Assembly (NCBI RefSeq): GCF_010104355.1
Contig: NZ_CP044972.1
Location: 1,302,001-1,366,000 of the forward strand
Direction: 5' to 3'
Length of the DNA stretch: 64,000 nucleotides
DNA from: Hydrogenophaga sp. PBL-H3
GTDB lineage: Bacteria; Pseudomonadota; Gammaproteobacteria; Burkholderiales; Burkholderiaceae_C
Each line of letters starts with the position of its first letter. Positions within the stretch are counted from its first letter, which is position 1. This document shows, one piece after another, positions 48,164 to 58,742 of this stretch. The notes under the pieces are model-generated. The model was not told the origin of the DNA, ran no database searches, and saw only the letters and a program-made list of their open reading frames with translations. The translations under genes and the position numbers were made by a program.

Positions 48164-48883
48164 ATGAATGCCGCACAACATCACAAGCAACTGCCAGTTG
48201 AGGGCGCCGCAGCCTTGAGCGCCTCCGATGATCACGCGCTGTCTGCAATGGCCGATGGGGAGATCGGTGCCTCCGAGCTCGACGCCTTGCTGGGCTCCTT
48301 TGACGATTCGGACCAGACGTTGTCCAACTGGCATGCCTACCAAGTGATCGGCGACGTGCTGCGCGGTCACGAAGATCCAATGGGTGCGACTTCGGCAAGT
48401 GATTTTCTGGCCGCCGTTCGACTCGGTCTGCACACGCAGAGCGTCGAACCGGGCTTCTCGTCGCTACAGCCTGTGGAGGCCACCACTGTTCGCGCCTCAG
48501 GTCGTCACAGCGAAGCCGCCAACGAGGCCGTCTTTCGCTGGAAGCTGGTGGCGGGGTTTGCATCTGTTGCAGCCGTGATGGCCGTGAGCTGGAGTGTGAT
48601 GGTCGGATCGGGTGGCGCGCTGGATGGCACTGCTGGTGCACAGCTGGCATTGACCTCACCCAGCCCTGATTCGTTGCCCGCTCAACAGCCCACGACGGCG
48701 ATGGCCGCTGCCGTGCCTGCGACAACCTCCCCGCTGGCGATCAACACCGGTCAAGGTATTTTGATCCGCGATGCCCAGCTCGAAGCCCTGTTGGCCGAAC
48801 ACCGTCAGCACGGTGGCATGTCTGCCCTGCAAATGCCTTCGGGGTTCATTCGCAACGCGACATACGACGCAGCAGGGCGCTGA
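48164..48883 (+). CDS. rseA: Sigma-E factor negative regulatory protein RseA
   Basis: The 239-residue anti-sigma protein has the N-terminal sigma-binding domain (ALSAMADGEIGASELDALLGSF, NWHAYQVIGDVLRG), one membrane segment at about residues 127-147 and a periplasmic Ala/Thr/Pro-rich tail. It holds RpoE at the inner membrane and is cleaved under stress. It lies between rpoE and rseB as usual. Confidence 0.9.
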   Translation: MNAAQHHKQLPVEGAAALSASDDHALSAMADGEIGASELDALLGSFDDSDQTLSNWHAYQVIGDVLRGHEDPMGATSASDFLAAVRLGLHTQSVEPGFSSLQPVEATTVRASGRHSEAANEAVFRWKLVAGFASVAAVMAVSWSVMVGSGGALDGTAGAQLALTSPSPDSLPAQQPTTAMAAAVPATTSPLAINTGQGILIRDAQLEALLAEHRQHGGMSALQMPSGFIRNATYDAAGR

Positions 48884-48889
48884 TCTGCC

Positions 48890-49972
48890 ATGACGCCCAA
48901 CCAGTTTGACATCAGCCCCGCCACGCCGCCCGCCGTCATGCGCTTCCCGCACCGCCTTCCTCGCAGTGGCCGATGGCGACCTGTGGGTGCCATGGCCATG
49001 CTGGCAGCAGGGCTGCTGCTGGGCGGATCCCTGCAGGCACAGGTCAACCCGGGAGCCCCGGTCGGGACGCGTACCGTCAACGAGTGGCTCTCCCGTATGC
49101 ACGAGGCGTCTCGCCAGCGGGCCTACACCGGCACGCTGGTCGTGTCGGCTGGACCCACCATGTCCGCCTCGAAGATTTGGCATGTGTGCGACGGAGCCCA
49201 GCAGATGGAGCGCATCGACACGCTCACGGGTGCACCGCGCACAACCATTCGCCGCAACAGCGACGTCATCACGTTCGAGCCGGAAACCAAGATGGCGTTC
49301 GTTGAAAAACGCGAGTCGCTGGGCATGTTTCCCGAGTTGCTGCGCACGCCCAGCAACCTGATCCCGCAGTTCTATTCGGCACGCGAAACGGGTGTTCAGC
49401 GCGTGGCTGGGCACTTGGCTGACATGGTTGAAATCCTGCCCAGGGATGAGCTGCGGTTTGGCTACCGCATCTGGTCCGAGCGGCAAACGGGTCTGGTGGT
49501 GAAGCTGCAGACGCTGGGTGAGCAAGGGGCCGTGCTTGAGCAAATGGCCTTCTCCGAACTCCAGCTGGATGCCTCGGTCAGCATGGACAAGCTCCAGCGG
49601 CTGATGAAGGACACGCGTGGCTACGAAGTGCACAAGCCGGTGCTCAAGAAGACCACGGCAGAAGCCGAGGGCTGGCGATTGAAAGAGGCAGTGCCAGGTT
49701 TCACGGCCATGAGTTGCCACACGCGCGACGCCGGTCCCGCGCAAATACCCGGCACCGCGCCAATGCAGTGGGTGTTTTCCGATGGTCTGGCCTCGGTCTC
49801 CCTGTTCGTCGAGCCCTTCGACCCGCAGCGCCATGGCCAGGAAAAGTCGGTGGCGGTCGGAGCGACGCACTCGGTCAGCAAGCGTGTGGGTGACCACTGG
49901 CTGACGGCGCTGGGCGAGGTGCCTCCGTCGACGCTGCGCCGTTTTGCCCTTGCATTGGAGCGGACACGGTAA
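48890..49972 (+). CDS. rseB: Sigma-E regulator MucB/RseB
   Basis: The protein of 360 residues has a basic N-terminal region and a hydrophobic signal segment (about 35-52, LAAGLLLGGSLQAQ). The MucB/RseB domains follow (WLSRMHEASRQRAYTGTLVVSAG, MFPELLRTPSNLIPQFYSARETGVQRVAG). It is periplasmic, binds RseA and protects it from cleavage. Confidence 0.92.
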   Translation: MTPNQFDISPATPPAVMRFPHRLPRSGRWRPVGAMAMLAAGLLLGGSLQAQVNPGAPVGTRTVNEWLSRMHEASRQRAYTGTLVVSAGPTMSASKIWHVCDGAQQMERIDTLTGAPRTTIRRNSDVITFEPETKMAFVEKRESLGMFPELLRTPSNLIPQFYSARETGVQRVAGHLADMVEILPRDELRFGYRIWSERQTGLVVKLQTLGEQGAVLEQMAFSELQLDASVSMDKLQRLMKDTRGYEVHKPVLKKTTAEAEGWRLKEAVPGFTAMSCHTRDAGPAQIPGTAPMQWVFSDGLASVSLFVEPFDPQRHGQEKSVAVGATHSVSKRVGDHWLTALGEVPPSTLRRFALALERTR

Positions 49973-50090
49973 ACCTGCCAGACTTGTTTTCTGTTCGGTG
50001 GAACCGCATCTTCACTGCGGTTGATGCAAGTTCGGCACTGCTTGTTGCAGGCTGCCGAGTTCTGCCACTGCGTTTATGTAAAGGATCACC

Positions 50091-51581
50091 ATGACGCACC
50101 TGAAACGTACCCAACAACCTTTTCTGGCACTGGCTGCACTTGGTGCAGCTCTGCTGATGCTGCAGCCGGCAGTCTCAGCACAAACGGTGGTGCCGGTGGC
50201 GCCGGCCGCAAGTGTGCGAGGTCTGCCGGATTTCACCGATCTGGTCGACCTGGTGGGGCCCTCGGTGGTCAACATCAGAACACTGGAGCGTGCAGTGGCC
50301 ACGCGCCCCGGTGCAGGCGGTGCGCCCGATGAGCAGATGCTCGAGTTTTTCAAGCGCTTCGGCATTCCCGTGCCCCCTGGCATGACGCCGCGCGCGCCCA
50401 AGCAGGAGCGCGGACCGTCGGAGGACGCTCAGCCGCGCGGGGTGGGCTCTGGCTTCATCCTGAGTGCCGATGGTCTGATCATGACCAATGCCCATGTGGT
50501 GGAGGGCGCCGACGAGTTGCTGGTGACCTTGCCCGACAATCGCGAATTCAAGGCCAGGGTGGTGGGTGCTGACAAGCGCACCGATGTGGCGGTCGTGAAG
50601 ATCGAGGCCTCAGGTCTTGCGCCGGTGAAGATTGGCGACGTCAACCGGCTGCGGGTGGGCGAGTGGGTGATGGCCATTGGCTCACCGTTTGGCCTTGAGA
50701 ACACCGTGACCGCTGGCATCGTGAGTGCCAAGCAGCGCGACACCGGTGACTTCTTGCCGTTCATTCAGACCGATGTGGCCATCAACCCGGGCAACTCTGG
50801 CGGACCTCTGATCAACATGCGCGGCGAAGTGATCGGCATCAACAGTCAGATCTACTCCCGCTCGGGTGGCTTTCAGGGCATCTCGTTCGCCATCCCGATC
50901 GACGAGGCGGTGCGTGTGTCAGACCAGCTCAAGGCCACCGGTCGTGTGACCCGTGGGCGCATCGGCGTGCAGATCGACCAGGTGAGCAAGGAAGTCGCCG
51001 AGTCGCTCGGACTGGGCACCGCCAAGGGCGCTTTGGTGCGGGGTGTGGAACCCGATTCACCGGCGGCCAAGGCGGGTGTGGAGCCTGGCGACATCATCCT
51101 GAAGTTCGATGGCAAGACCATCGACAAGTCGGTTGACCTGCCGCGTTTCGTGGGCAACACCAAGCCGGGCAACAAGAGCGCCATGACCGTCCTGCGACGC
51201 GGCGCCCCGAAGGAGCTGTCGATCACTGTGGCGGAGCTGGAAGCCGAGAAGGCAGAAGTGAAGGCAGCAGCACCTGAGCCCGCCAAGCCTCAGGCGAGCA
51301 ATGCCGTGCAGTCGCTGGGCCTGGGCCTGGCTGAGTTGACTGCTGCTGAAAAGAAGGAGCTCAACCTTAAAGGCGGAGTGCGCATCGCATCGGCTGAAGG
51401 CCCTGCGGCACGCGCTGGCTTGCGCGAGGGCGACGTCATCGTGGCCATTGCCAACACGGATACCGCCAGCTTGAAGGACATGGAAGCGGCGCTGAGCAAG
51501 ATCGACAAGTCGCGGCCTGTGAATGTGCTGTTCCGACGTGGCGAATGGGCGCAGTACGCCGTGATCCGCCCGTTGCGCTGA
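50091..51581 (+). CDS. degP: Periplasmic serine protease DegP/MucD type
   Basis: The protein of 496 residues has a signal peptide (about 1-28), a trypsin-like domain with His135 (NAHVVEG), Asp165 (RTDVAVV) and Ser236 (NPGNSGGP), and two PDZ domains from about 280. It degrades or refolds damaged periplasmic proteins and belongs to the sigma-E response. Its terminator is immediately downstream. Confidence 0.95.
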   Translation: MTHLKRTQQPFLALAALGAALLMLQPAVSAQTVVPVAPAASVRGLPDFTDLVDLVGPSVVNIRTLERAVATRPGAGGAPDEQMLEFFKRFGIPVPPGMTPRAPKQERGPSEDAQPRGVGSGFILSADGLIMTNAHVVEGADELLVTLPDNREFKARVVGADKRTDVAVVKIEASGLAPVKIGDVNRLRVGEWVMAIGSPFGLENTVTAGIVSAKQRDTGDFLPFIQTDVAINPGNSGGPLINMRGEVIGINSQIYSRSGGFQGISFAIPIDEAVRVSDQLKATGRVTRGRIGVQIDQVSKEVAESLGLGTAKGALVRGVEPDSPAAKAGVEPGDIILKFDGKTIDKSVDLPRFVGNTKPGNKSAMTVLRRGAPKELSITVAELEAEKAEVKAAAPEPAKPQASNAVQSLGLGLAELTAAEKKELNLKGGVRIASAEGPAARAGLREGDVIVAIANTDTASLKDMEAALSKIDKSRPVNVLFRRGEWAQYAVIRPLR

Positions 51582-51621
51582 GACCGTCGTGCTTTGACCG
51601 CCGGTCGGAGCGGTGCAAAAA

Positions 51622-51653
51622 CCCCCAGATCCCTTCGGACCTGGGGGTTTTTT
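51622..51653 (+). terminator. Terminator after degP
   Basis: A seven-pair stem CCCCCAG/CTGGGGG, extended by three pairs after one mismatch (loop CTTC), is followed by six T, 40 bases past degP. Confidence 0.9.
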
Positions 51654-52019
51654 CTGAGGGTGGCCGATTCGCCACAGTGCATCGGTTTCGAGGAATGAAC
51701 CCTTGGACTGTAGATTTGTTAGTGGATGCTTACTATCGGTGATCTTATGTTGACCGATTTCGCTAAAATAGGTCTGTTTTTGGAGAAATTCCTGCGCTCC
51801 GATGCTGCATTGATCCACGATGTGGGAGTGGCCGCGGAAGTCTTCAAGCCGTCCACAGTCCGCCCACAAGTTTCCCCGTTATCTTGTGGATATGCTGTGT
51901 ATAAAGTTCACGTTGCTGCGTCGCAACAAGGCACTGTTGGTGGTTCGGTGGTGTGCATTCCGGGCTTTTTGCCTACAATGAAACCCCAACTATCGCAGTT
52001 GCCATTGATTGTTGGTTAC

Positions 52020-52050
52020 GGGCGCGTCAGCAGCTGACGCGCCCTTTTTT
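52020..52050 (+). terminator. Strong terminator upstream of lepA
   Basis: An eleven-pair perfect stem GGGCGCGTCAG/CTGACGCGCCC with loop CAG and six T. It lies 60 bases before lepA and more than 360 bases after the degP terminator, so it ends some other transcript. Confidence 0.9.
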
Positions 52051-52109
52051 ATGGCCGCTCGTTCCTGCTCGGAACCGCGGTTTCCCCCAGTGTTTGAGCC
52101 GCTCTCCTG

Positions 52110-53918
52110 ATGAATCACATCCGCAATTTTTCGATCATTGCTCACATCGACCATGGCAAGTCCACGCTCGCCGATCGCATCATTTCCCTCTGTGGCGGCT
52201 TGTCCGATCGCGAGATGAGTGAGCAGGTGCTCGACTCGATGGACATCGAGAAGGAGCGAGGCATCACCATCAAGGCGCAAACTGCTGCGCTCAAGTACAA
52301 GGCGCGTGATGGGCAGGTCTACAACCTCAACCTGATCGACACGCCTGGCCATGTCGACTTCTCATACGAAGTCTCGCGCTCACTGTCGGCTTGTGAGGGT
52401 GCGTTGCTGGTGGTGGATGCCAGCCAGGGTGTTGAAGCCCAGACCGTCGCCAATTGCTACACCGCGCTTGAGTTGGGCGTGGAAGTGGTGCCGGTGCTCA
52501 ACAAGATGGACCTGCCCAATGCGGATCCGGAGAATGCCAAGAACGAGATCGAGGACGTGATCGGCATCGACGCGACCGACGCCATTCCCTGCTCGGCCAA
52601 GACCGGCATGGGCGTCGAAGACATCCTGGAGGCGGTGGTCGCGCGCATTCCACACCCCAAGGGCAACCCCGATGCGCCGCTGCGCGCCATGATCGTGGAC
52701 AGCTGGTACGACGCGTATGTGGGTGTTGTGATGCTGGTGCGCGTGGTTGACGGCCACCTGCTCAAGGGCGAGCGCTTCAAGATGATGGCGACCAACACGG
52801 TCTACAACGCCGACAACCTGGGCGTGTTCACGCCGGGCAACGAGCCTCGCGAATCATTGCAAGCCGGCGAGGTGGGTTACATCATCGCGGGCATCAAGGA
52901 GCTGCAGGCGGCCAAGGTGGGCGACACCATCACCCTGGAAAAAAAGCTGCCGAACAACGCCGGCCCGGCAACCGAGGCCTTGCCCGGCTTCAAGGAAGTG
53001 CAGCCCCAGGTGTTTGCCGGTCTGTACCCGACCGAGGCCAACCAATACGACTCGCTGCGCGACGCGCTGGAAAAACTCAAGCTCAACGACGCCTCGCTGC
53101 AGTACGAGCCCGAGGTGTCTCAGGCGCTGGGCTTTGGTTTCCGCTGTGGCTTCCTGGGTCTGCTGCACATGGAGATCGTGCAGGAGCGCCTGGAGCGAGA
53201 ATTTGACCAGGACCTGATCACCACCGCTCCGAGCGTGGTGTACCAGGTGGTCAAGCCCGACGGTGAAGTGATCATGGTCGAGAACCCGTCGAAGATGCCC
53301 GACCAGGGCCGACTGGAGGAGATCCGCGAACCCATCGTCACCGTGCACCTGTACATGCCACAGGAGTATGTGGGTGCGGTGATGACGCTGGCCAACCAGA
53401 AGCGTGGCCTCCAGCTCAACATGGCCTACCACGGCAAGCAGGTCATGCTGACCTACGACATGCCGCTGGGCGAGATCGTGCTGGACTTCTTTGACAAGCT
53501 CAAGTCGGTGAGCCGTGGCTACGCATCCATGGATTACGAGTTCAAGGAGTACCGCGCGGCCGATGTGGTCAAGGTTGACATCTTGCTCAATGGCGAGAAG
53601 GTCGATGCTTTGTCCATCATCGTGCACCGCTCGCAGTCGCAGTACCGTGGTCGTGCGGTGGTGGCCAAGATGCGTGAAATCATCAGCCGCCAGATGTTCG
53701 ACGTGGCGATCCAGGCGGCCATTGGCGGTAATGTGATTGCACGGGAAACCATCAAGGCGCTGCGCAAGAACGTGCTGGCAAAATGCTACGGCGGTGACAT
53801 TTCCCGCAAACGCAAACTTCTCGAAAAACAGAAAGCAGGCAAGAAGCGCATGAAACAGATCGGCTCGGTGGAAGTTCCCCAGGAGGCGTTCCTCGCCATA
53901 TTGCAGGTGCAGGACTGA
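52110..53918 (+). CDS. lepA: Elongation factor 4
   Basis: The protein of 602 residues has GTPase motifs [18 protein letters not shown] and NKMDLP, then domains II, III and V, and the LepA-specific C-terminus ([25 protein letters not shown]). It is a translational GTPase that promotes back-translocation or ribosome assembly. Its stop overlaps the lepB start (TGATG). Confidence 0.97.
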   Translation: MNHIRNFSIIAHIDHGKSTLADRIISLCGGLSDREMSEQVLDSMDIEKERGITIKAQTAALKYKARDGQVYNLNLIDTPGHVDFSYEVSRSLSACEGALLVVDASQGVEAQTVANCYTALELGVEVVPVLNKMDLPNADPENAKNEIEDVIGIDATDAIPCSAKTGMGVEDILEAVVARIPHPKGNPDAPLRAMIVDSWYDAYVGVVMLVRVVDGHLLKGERFKMMATNTVYNADNLGVFTPGNEPRESLQAGEVGYIIAGIKELQAAKVGDTITLEKKLPNNAGPATEALPGFKEVQPQVFAGLYPTEANQYDSLRDALEKLKLNDASLQYEPEVSQALGFGFRCGFLGLLHMEIVQERLEREFDQDLITTAPSVVYQVVKPDGEVIMVENPSKMPDQGRLEEIREPIVTVHLYMPQEYVGAVMTLANQKRGLQLNMAYHGKQVMLTYDMPLGEIVLDFFDKLKSVSRGYASMDYEFKEYRAADVVKVDILLNGEKVDALSIIVHRSQSQYRGRAVVAKMREIISRQMFDVAIQAAIGGNVIARETIKALRKNVLAKCYGGDISRKRKLLEKQKAGKKRMKQIGSVEVPQEAFLAILQVQD

Positions 53919-54895
53919 TGCAGGCGCTCATGGGAACGGTCACTGCGGTGATCCTGGCGGCCTTCGCGGCCTACGCGGGCGCTTGGTACTCCGGCGCGGT
54001 CGAAGGCAACTTCGCACTGCTCCTGATGTTGGCCACGGTGGTGACGGGCTTGTACTGGCTGGCCGAGAGGTTCGTATTCCTGCCCCAGCGCCGGCGTGCA
54101 GCAGCGCAATTGCTGGAGGAGCACAAAACACGCAAGGCTGCCTTGATCAAACAGGGTTTCAGCCAGATTGAAGGCGACGTGGAGCCGGCGCGGCAAAAAT
54201 TGCTCGCGCAACCCTGGTGGCTGGACTGGACCGCAGGCCTGTTCCCGGTGATCCTCGCGGTGTTCGTGCTGCGCTCGTTCCTGTTCGAGCCATTCAAGAT
54301 CCCTTCGGGCTCCATGATCCCCACCTTGCGGGTGGGCGACCTGATTCTGGTGAACAAATTCCACTACGGCGTGCGCCTGCCGGTGTTCAACACCAAACTG
54401 ATAGCCAACAACTCGCCCCAGCGCGGTGATGTGATGGTGTTTCGGTACCCGCCTCAGCCCAGCCTGGACTACATCAAGCGGGTGATCGGTGTGCCTGGCG
54501 ACGAGGTGGCCTATCTGAACAAGCAATTGACAGTCAACGGCAAAGCCGTGCCGCGCGTGGCACAGCCCGATTTCTTCGACACGGATTCGATGCGCTACTC
54601 CAAGCAGTTCGGAGAAACGCTCGACAAGCGCAAGTACAACACCCTCAACGACGACGACCGGCCCGCCTTCATTCCGGGCGCCACCGAATTCCCGTTCGCC
54701 GACGGTTGCAAGTACACCGTCGAAGGTGTGACCTGCAAAGTGCCGGCAGGCCACTATTTCATGATGGGCGACAATCGCGACAACTCGCTCGACTCGCGTT
54801 ACTGGGGCTTTGTGCCCGAGCGCAACATCGTCGGCAAGGCCTTCTTTGTCTGGATGAATTTTGGCGACCTGGGACGTATCGGGTCCTTTGAATGA
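53918..54895 (+). CDS. lepB: Signal peptidase I
   Basis: The 325-residue protein has N-terminal membrane segments, the nucleophile Ser132 in PSGSMIPTL, the base Lys187 in YIKRVIGVPGDEV, and the box MGDNRDNSLDSRYWG. It cleaves secretory signal peptides on the periplasmic side. It overlaps lepA by one base. Confidence 0.97.
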   Translation: MQALMGTVTAVILAAFAAYAGAWYSGAVEGNFALLLMLATVVTGLYWLAERFVFLPQRRRAAAQLLEEHKTRKAALIKQGFSQIEGDVEPARQKLLAQPWWLDWTAGLFPVILAVFVLRSFLFEPFKIPSGSMIPTLRVGDLILVNKFHYGVRLPVFNTKLIANNSPQRGDVMVFRYPPQPSLDYIKRVIGVPGDEVAYLNKQLTVNGKAVPRVAQPDFFDTDSMRYSKQFGETLDKRKYNTLNDDDRPAFIPGATEFPFADGCKYTVEGVTCKVPAGHYFMMGDNRDNSLDSRYWGFVPERNIVGKAFFVWMNFGDLGRIGSFE

Positions 54896-54922
54896 CAACC
54901 ATCACCCTCGGAGCATGACGTC

Positions 54923-55270
54923 ATGAAGCTGAAGCGACAACAACAAGGCCTGACCTTCATGGGCCTGATCATCGTGGGCGTTTTGCTGGCGGTGGCCGGC
55001 GTGGTGTTTGCACAGGTTGTGCCGACCTATATCGAGTTCATTGCCGTGCAAAAGGCCGTGGACAAGGCTTCGGTGGGTTCCACCGTGGCCGAGGTGCGCA
55101 ACATCTTCGACAAGGCGGCCACCATCGACGACATCCGCACCATCTCGGGCAAGGACCTGACGGTGGGAAAGGAAGGTGCTCGTGTGGTGGTCTCGTTCGC
55201 TTACATCCGCGAAATTCATCTCACCGGGCCAGCGTATCTGGTCATGAAATACGAAGGCCGCTCGAAGTGA
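54923..55270 (+). CDS. DUF4845 membrane protein
   Basis: The small protein of 115 residues has one membrane segment (about residues 9-28, LTFMGLIIVGVLLAVAGVVFA) and a short periplasmic domain. This family is regularly encoded between lepB and rnc in betaproteobacteria and its function is unknown. It ends two bases before rnc. Confidence 0.85.
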   Translation: MKLKRQQQGLTFMGLIIVGVLLAVAGVVFAQVVPTYIEFIAVQKAVDKASVGSTVAEVRNIFDKAATIDDIRTISGKDLTVGKEGARVVVSFAYIREIHLTGPAYLVMKYEGRSK

Positions 55271-55271
55271 C

Positions 55272-56054
55272 ATGCAGCCTGGGCAGGGAGCGCTCGACGG
55301 AGCGCCCGGATTCTTGAACCCGGAACTTCTGGCGCTGCAACGGCGCCTGCAACACAATTTTGCCAACCCGCGCTTGCTTGAGCGCGCGCTGACCCACCGC
55401 AGTTTCACCGCCGACCACAACGAGCGCCTGGAGTTTCTGGGTGATTCCGTGCTCAATCTGGCGGTCTCCGGGCTGCTGTTTGAAAAACTCAACCAATTGC
55501 CCGAAGGCGATTTGTCTCGCGTTCGGGCTAACCTGGTCAAGCAGGACACCCTGTTCGAGATCGCATCGCGCCTGAACCTGTCGGCCGGTCTTCGGCTGGG
55601 CGATGGCGAAAAGCGCTCGGGTGGGCAGAAGCGGCCCTCGATCCTGGCCGACGCACTCGAAGCGGTGATTGGTGCGGTGTACCTGGACGCCGGCTTTGAA
55701 GTGGCTGCTGCCCTGGTGCACCGCCTCTACAGCGGCCTGGAGCTCAACGCGCAGATGAGCGCCATGGGCAAGGACCCCAAAACCGAATTGCAGGAGTGGC
55801 TGCAGGGGCGCAAAATGAAATTGCCGGTCTACCGCGTGGTAGCCACCTTGGGCGAGGCGCACAAACAGACCTTTGATGTGGAGTGCACCGTGACCGAAAC
55901 CGGCCGCAGCGAACGCGGCATCGGCGCGTCGCGGCGGGCTGGTGAGCAGGCCGCAGCTGCTGCCATGTTGCAGCACCTCACTGCCGACCCGAAGCAGGCC
56001 CATGCCTTGCCCCCCGCGACGACCGATGTCGCCCCATCCGCCAAGGTACCCTGA
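55272..56054 (+). CDS. rnc: Ribonuclease III
   Basis: The protein of 260 residues has the catalytic motif [17 protein letters not shown] and the second acidic site [13 protein letters not shown], followed by a C-terminal double-stranded RNA-binding domain (about 155-225). It processes rRNA and structured mRNA. The start at 55272 overlaps nothing and fits the family. Confidence 0.96.
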   Translation: MQPGQGALDGAPGFLNPELLALQRRLQHNFANPRLLERALTHRSFTADHNERLEFLGDSVLNLAVSGLLFEKLNQLPEGDLSRVRANLVKQDTLFEIASRLNLSAGLRLGDGEKRSGGQKRPSILADALEAVIGAVYLDAGFEVAAALVHRLYSGLELNAQMSAMGKDPKTELQEWLQGRKMKLPVYRVVATLGEAHKQTFDVECTVTETGRSERGIGASRRAGEQAAAAAMLQHLTADPKQAHALPPATTDVAPSAKVP

Positions 56055-56058
56055 AGCC

Positions 56059-57078
56059 ATGCCCCGCACACCTGTGAATCCGCCGTCCAATCCCGACCTC
56101 GACGCCATGCTCGCCAAAGCTCTGAGCAAGGAAACGGCGGCCATGCCGGTGGGTGAGGCCGATGCGCCCACGGAAGAAGTGGCCGAGGTTGATCCCGCCG
56201 AACAACGCTGCGGTTATGTGGCCATCGTCGGCAAGCCCAATGTGGGCAAGTCAACCCTGCTCAATGCTCTGGTGGGGCAGAAGGTCAGCATCACCTCGCG
56301 CAAGGCGCAGACCACGCGCCACCGCATCACCGGCATGCGCACCGTGGGTCCCACGCAGTTCATCTTTGTGGACACGCCGGGCTTCCAGACCCGCCACGGC
56401 AACGCGCTGAACCGTGCGTTGAACAAGACCGTGCTGGGCGCCGTGAGCGATGTGGATCTGATCCTGTTCGTGGTGGAAGCCGGGCATTTCAATCTGGCCG
56501 ACGCCAAGGTGCTGTCGCTGCTGCCGGCCAACGTGCCGGTGATTTTGCTGGCCAACAAATTCGATCTGGTGCACCGCCGAGGCGATCTGGCGCCGTGGCT
56601 GCGTTCCATGCAGGAGCGCCACCCGTTTGCCGAGTTCGTGCCGATGTCGGCCAAGACCGCCAAGGACATTGAGCGCCTCTTCGGTATCTGCGAGAAGTTC
56701 CTGCCGCAGCAACCCTGGATGCACGATCCAGACGACCTGACCGATCGCAGCGAGCGATTCATGGCCAGCGAGATGGTGCGCGAAAAGCTGTTCCGTCTGA
56801 CCGGCGACGAGTTGCCCTACACCTCCACCGTGATCATCGACAAGTTCGAGGAAGAGGGGTCGCTCAAGCGTATCGCTGCCACCATCGTGGTGGAGCGCGA
56901 AGGCCACAAGGGCATGGTGATTGGCGAGGGTGGCGAGAAGCTCAAGCGCATCGGCACCGAGGCCCGCCAGGAACTCGAGAAACTCTGGGACTGCAAGGTG
57001 TTCCTGGAGCTGTGGGTGAAGGTCCGCTCGGGCTGGGCCGACGACGATGCGCGCGTTCGCTCCTTTGGCTATGAATAG
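56059..57078 (+). CDS. era: GTPase Era
   Basis: The protein of 339 residues has G1 [11 protein letters not shown]3 DTPGFQ and G4 NKFDLV, and a C-terminal KH domain ([24 protein letters not shown]). An N-terminal extension of about 45 residues before the G domain is longer than in E. coli. Era helps 30S assembly. It starts four bases after rnc. Confidence 0.96.
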   Translation: MPRTPVNPPSNPDLDAMLAKALSKETAAMPVGEADAPTEEVAEVDPAEQRCGYVAIVGKPNVGKSTLLNALVGQKVSITSRKAQTTRHRITGMRTVGPTQFIFVDTPGFQTRHGNALNRALNKTVLGAVSDVDLILFVVEAGHFNLADAKVLSLLPANVPVILLANKFDLVHRRGDLAPWLRSMQERHPFAEFVPMSAKTAKDIERLFGICEKFLPQQPWMHDPDDLTDRSERFMASEMVREKLFRLTGDELPYTSTVIIDKFEEEGSLKRIAATIVVEREGHKGMVIGEGGEKLKRIGTEARQELEKLWDCKVFLELWVKVRSGWADDDARVRSFGYE

Positions 57079-57158
57079 AGCCCCCACGCTCCGCCGCTGC
57101 GCGGGTCGCTGCCCCCCAAGGGGGCTGACCTGCCTTGGGGCGGCCCGGCGTCAGGTCG
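57079..57158. repeat. 80-base intergenic repeat, copy 1
   Basis: The segment between era and recO (CCCCCACGCTCCGCCGCTGC start, GCCCCCCAAG, CTTGGGGCGGCCCGGCG) recurs at 59128-59209 with most bases conserved. It looks like a dispersed intergenic element of this lineage. Confidence 0.85.
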
Positions 57159-57168
57159 GTCGCTATCG

Positions 57169-57981
57169 ATGAAGGTTCGGGTAGGCGAAGAACCGGCCTT
57201 CGTCCTGCACCGCTACGACTGGAGCGAAACCAGTCTGGTGCTCGAAGTGTTCACTCGCCACCATGGCCGTATTGCGCTGGTTGCCAAAGGGGTGAAGCGC
57301 CCCACCTCCCAGTTTCGTCCGGTGCTGCTGCCGCTGCAGCCGCTGCATGTGTCGTGGACGGGTGACGCCGAGGTGCGCACGCTCAAGTCGGCCCAATGGC
57401 AGGGGGGGCACGTGATGCCCACCGGCGAAGCGCTGATCTCGGGCAGCTACCTCAACGAGCTGCTCATGCGCCTGCTGGCTCGCGACGATCCGCACGAACG
57501 TCTGTTCGATCACTTCACCACCGCCGTGCAGCTGCTGGCCGAGAAGAGCGATGCTCAGCAAGTGATCTTGCGGGCGTTCGAGCTGCTGCTGTTGCGCGAC
57601 GTCGGGCTGCTGCCCGACCTGACACAAGAGGCCAACACGCTCACTCGCCTCGACCCTGATGTGCTCTATGTGCTTACGCCCGAGAGCGGCCTGCGTGCGG
57701 CCCACGCGGACGACGCGCATCCGCTCAGCGGCGAACAGTGGCTGGGCCTGCAAGCCGCCATGGACAGCCCGGCGCCCTTCATTGCCACGCTGAGGGCCTG
57801 CGCCAGCGCGCTGCAGGCCCTTCGTCCGCAGCTGCGCCACCTGCTGCACTACCATTGCGGCGTGCGGGTGTTCAAGACGCGGCAACTCATGCTGGATGTG
57901 CAAGCGATGACGCGGTCCCGCTCCAACGTGGCACCCGACCCGGTTGATACGGCAACCCCCAACCCCGAGCCCTCTACATGA
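57169..57981 (+). CDS. recO: DNA repair protein RecO
   Basis: The protein of 270 residues has the N-terminal OB-fold ([35 protein letters not shown]) and the helical C-terminal domain. RecO loads RecA at gaps with RecR. It overlaps the pdxJ start (ATGA). Confidence 0.94.
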   Translation: MKVRVGEEPAFVLHRYDWSETSLVLEVFTRHHGRIALVAKGVKRPTSQFRPVLLPLQPLHVSWTGDAEVRTLKSAQWQGGHVMPTGEALISGSYLNELLMRLLARDDPHERLFDHFTTAVQLLAEKSDAQQVILRAFELLLLRDVGLLPDLTQEANTLTRLDPDVLYVLTPESGLRAAHADDAHPLSGEQWLGLQAAMDSPAPFIATLRACASALQALRPQLRHLLHYHCGVRVFKTRQLMLDVQAMTRSRSNVAPDPVDTATPNPEPST

Positions 57982-58742
57982 ACGCGGCCACTCCCTCCCA
58001 CCTGCGCACTGCGCTGTCGGTCAATCTCAACAAGGTGGCCTTGGTGCGCAACACGCGCCACCTTGGCATTCCATCGGTCACCCGTGCGGCCACGCTGTGC
58101 CTGCAGGCCGGCGCGCGCGGCATCACGGTGCACCCCCGGCCCGATGAGCGCCACATCCGGGCGCACGACGTGCACGACCTGGCCGAACTCATGAAGGCCT
58201 GGCCGGACCGCGAGTACAACATTGAGGGCAATCCCTTTCACAACCTCATGGGCTTTGTGCGCTCCGTGCGCCCGCACCAAGTCACCTTCGTTCCCGACAG
58301 CGAAGGCCAGTTCACCAGCGACCACGGCTGGAACTTCCCAGCCGACGCCGATCGCTTGCGCCCGCTGATCGCAGAGTGTCATGCGCTCGGTGTGCGCGTG
58401 AGCCTGTTCATGGACGCCGATGCCCCGCAGATGGTTGGCGCCAAGGCCGTGGGCGCCGATCGCGTGGAGCTCTACACCGAGCCTTACGCTGCCGCGTGGC
58501 ACACGCCGCAGCGGGCTGAGCAGCTGGAGCGTTTTCGCGCCGCCGCGCAGGCCGCGCTGGATATTGGCTTGGGCGTGAACGCCGGTCACGATCTCAATCG
58601 CGAAAACCTCACCGCCTTCCTGCGCGCTGTGCCCGGCGTGAGCGAGGTCTCGATCGGTCATGCGCTGATGGCTGACGCGCTGGAGCTGGGTTACACCGCC
58701 ACCATCGCCGACTACAACCGCTGCATTGCCGAGGCCAGATGA
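57978..58742 (+). CDS. pdxJ: Pyridoxine 5-phosphate synthase
   Basis: The 254-residue TIM barrel has [14 protein letters not shown] at the N-terminus, [12 protein letters not shown] and the C-terminal [12 protein letters not shown]. It makes pyridoxine phosphate. It overlaps both neighbours by four bases (recO and acpS), so recO-pdxJ-acpS-nagZ is one coupled run. Confidence 0.96.
   Translation: MNAATPSHLRTALSVNLNKVALVRNTRHLGIPSVTRAATLCLQAGARGITVHPRPDERHIRAHDVHDLAELMKAWPDREYNIEGNPFHNLMGFVRSVRPHQVTFVPDSEGQFTSDHGWNFPADADRLRPLIAECHALGVRVSLFMDADAPQMVGAKAVGADRVELYTEPYAAAWHTPQRAEQLERFRAAAQAALDIGLGVNAGHDLNRENLTAFLRAVPGVSEVSIGHALMADALELGYTATIADYNRCIAEAR

Larger units (their letters stand above)
51582..52109. 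other. 528-base intergenic region with two terminators
   Basis: After the degP terminator this region is noticeably richer in A and T than its surroundings (about 51700-51920). It has no recognisable gene. It contains a TACAAT -10-like box (51974-51979) ahead of a very strong terminator at 52020, so a short RNA of about 60 bases or a leader of lepA is possible. A 103-codon open frame (51726-52037) crosses it, but it ends inside the terminator and has no family resemblance. Confidence 0.5.

Noticed and set aside
51880-51905. DnaA-box-like TTGTGGATA and a TGTGTATAA near it
   Set aside because: Only one near-match box is present with no box cluster, so there is no support for an origin. The second sequence is not a palindrome and does not fit the TGTATACA operator.
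51726-52037. A 103-codon open frame between degP and lepA
   Set aside because: It has no family resemblance, an atypical composition and a stop inside a strong terminator stem.
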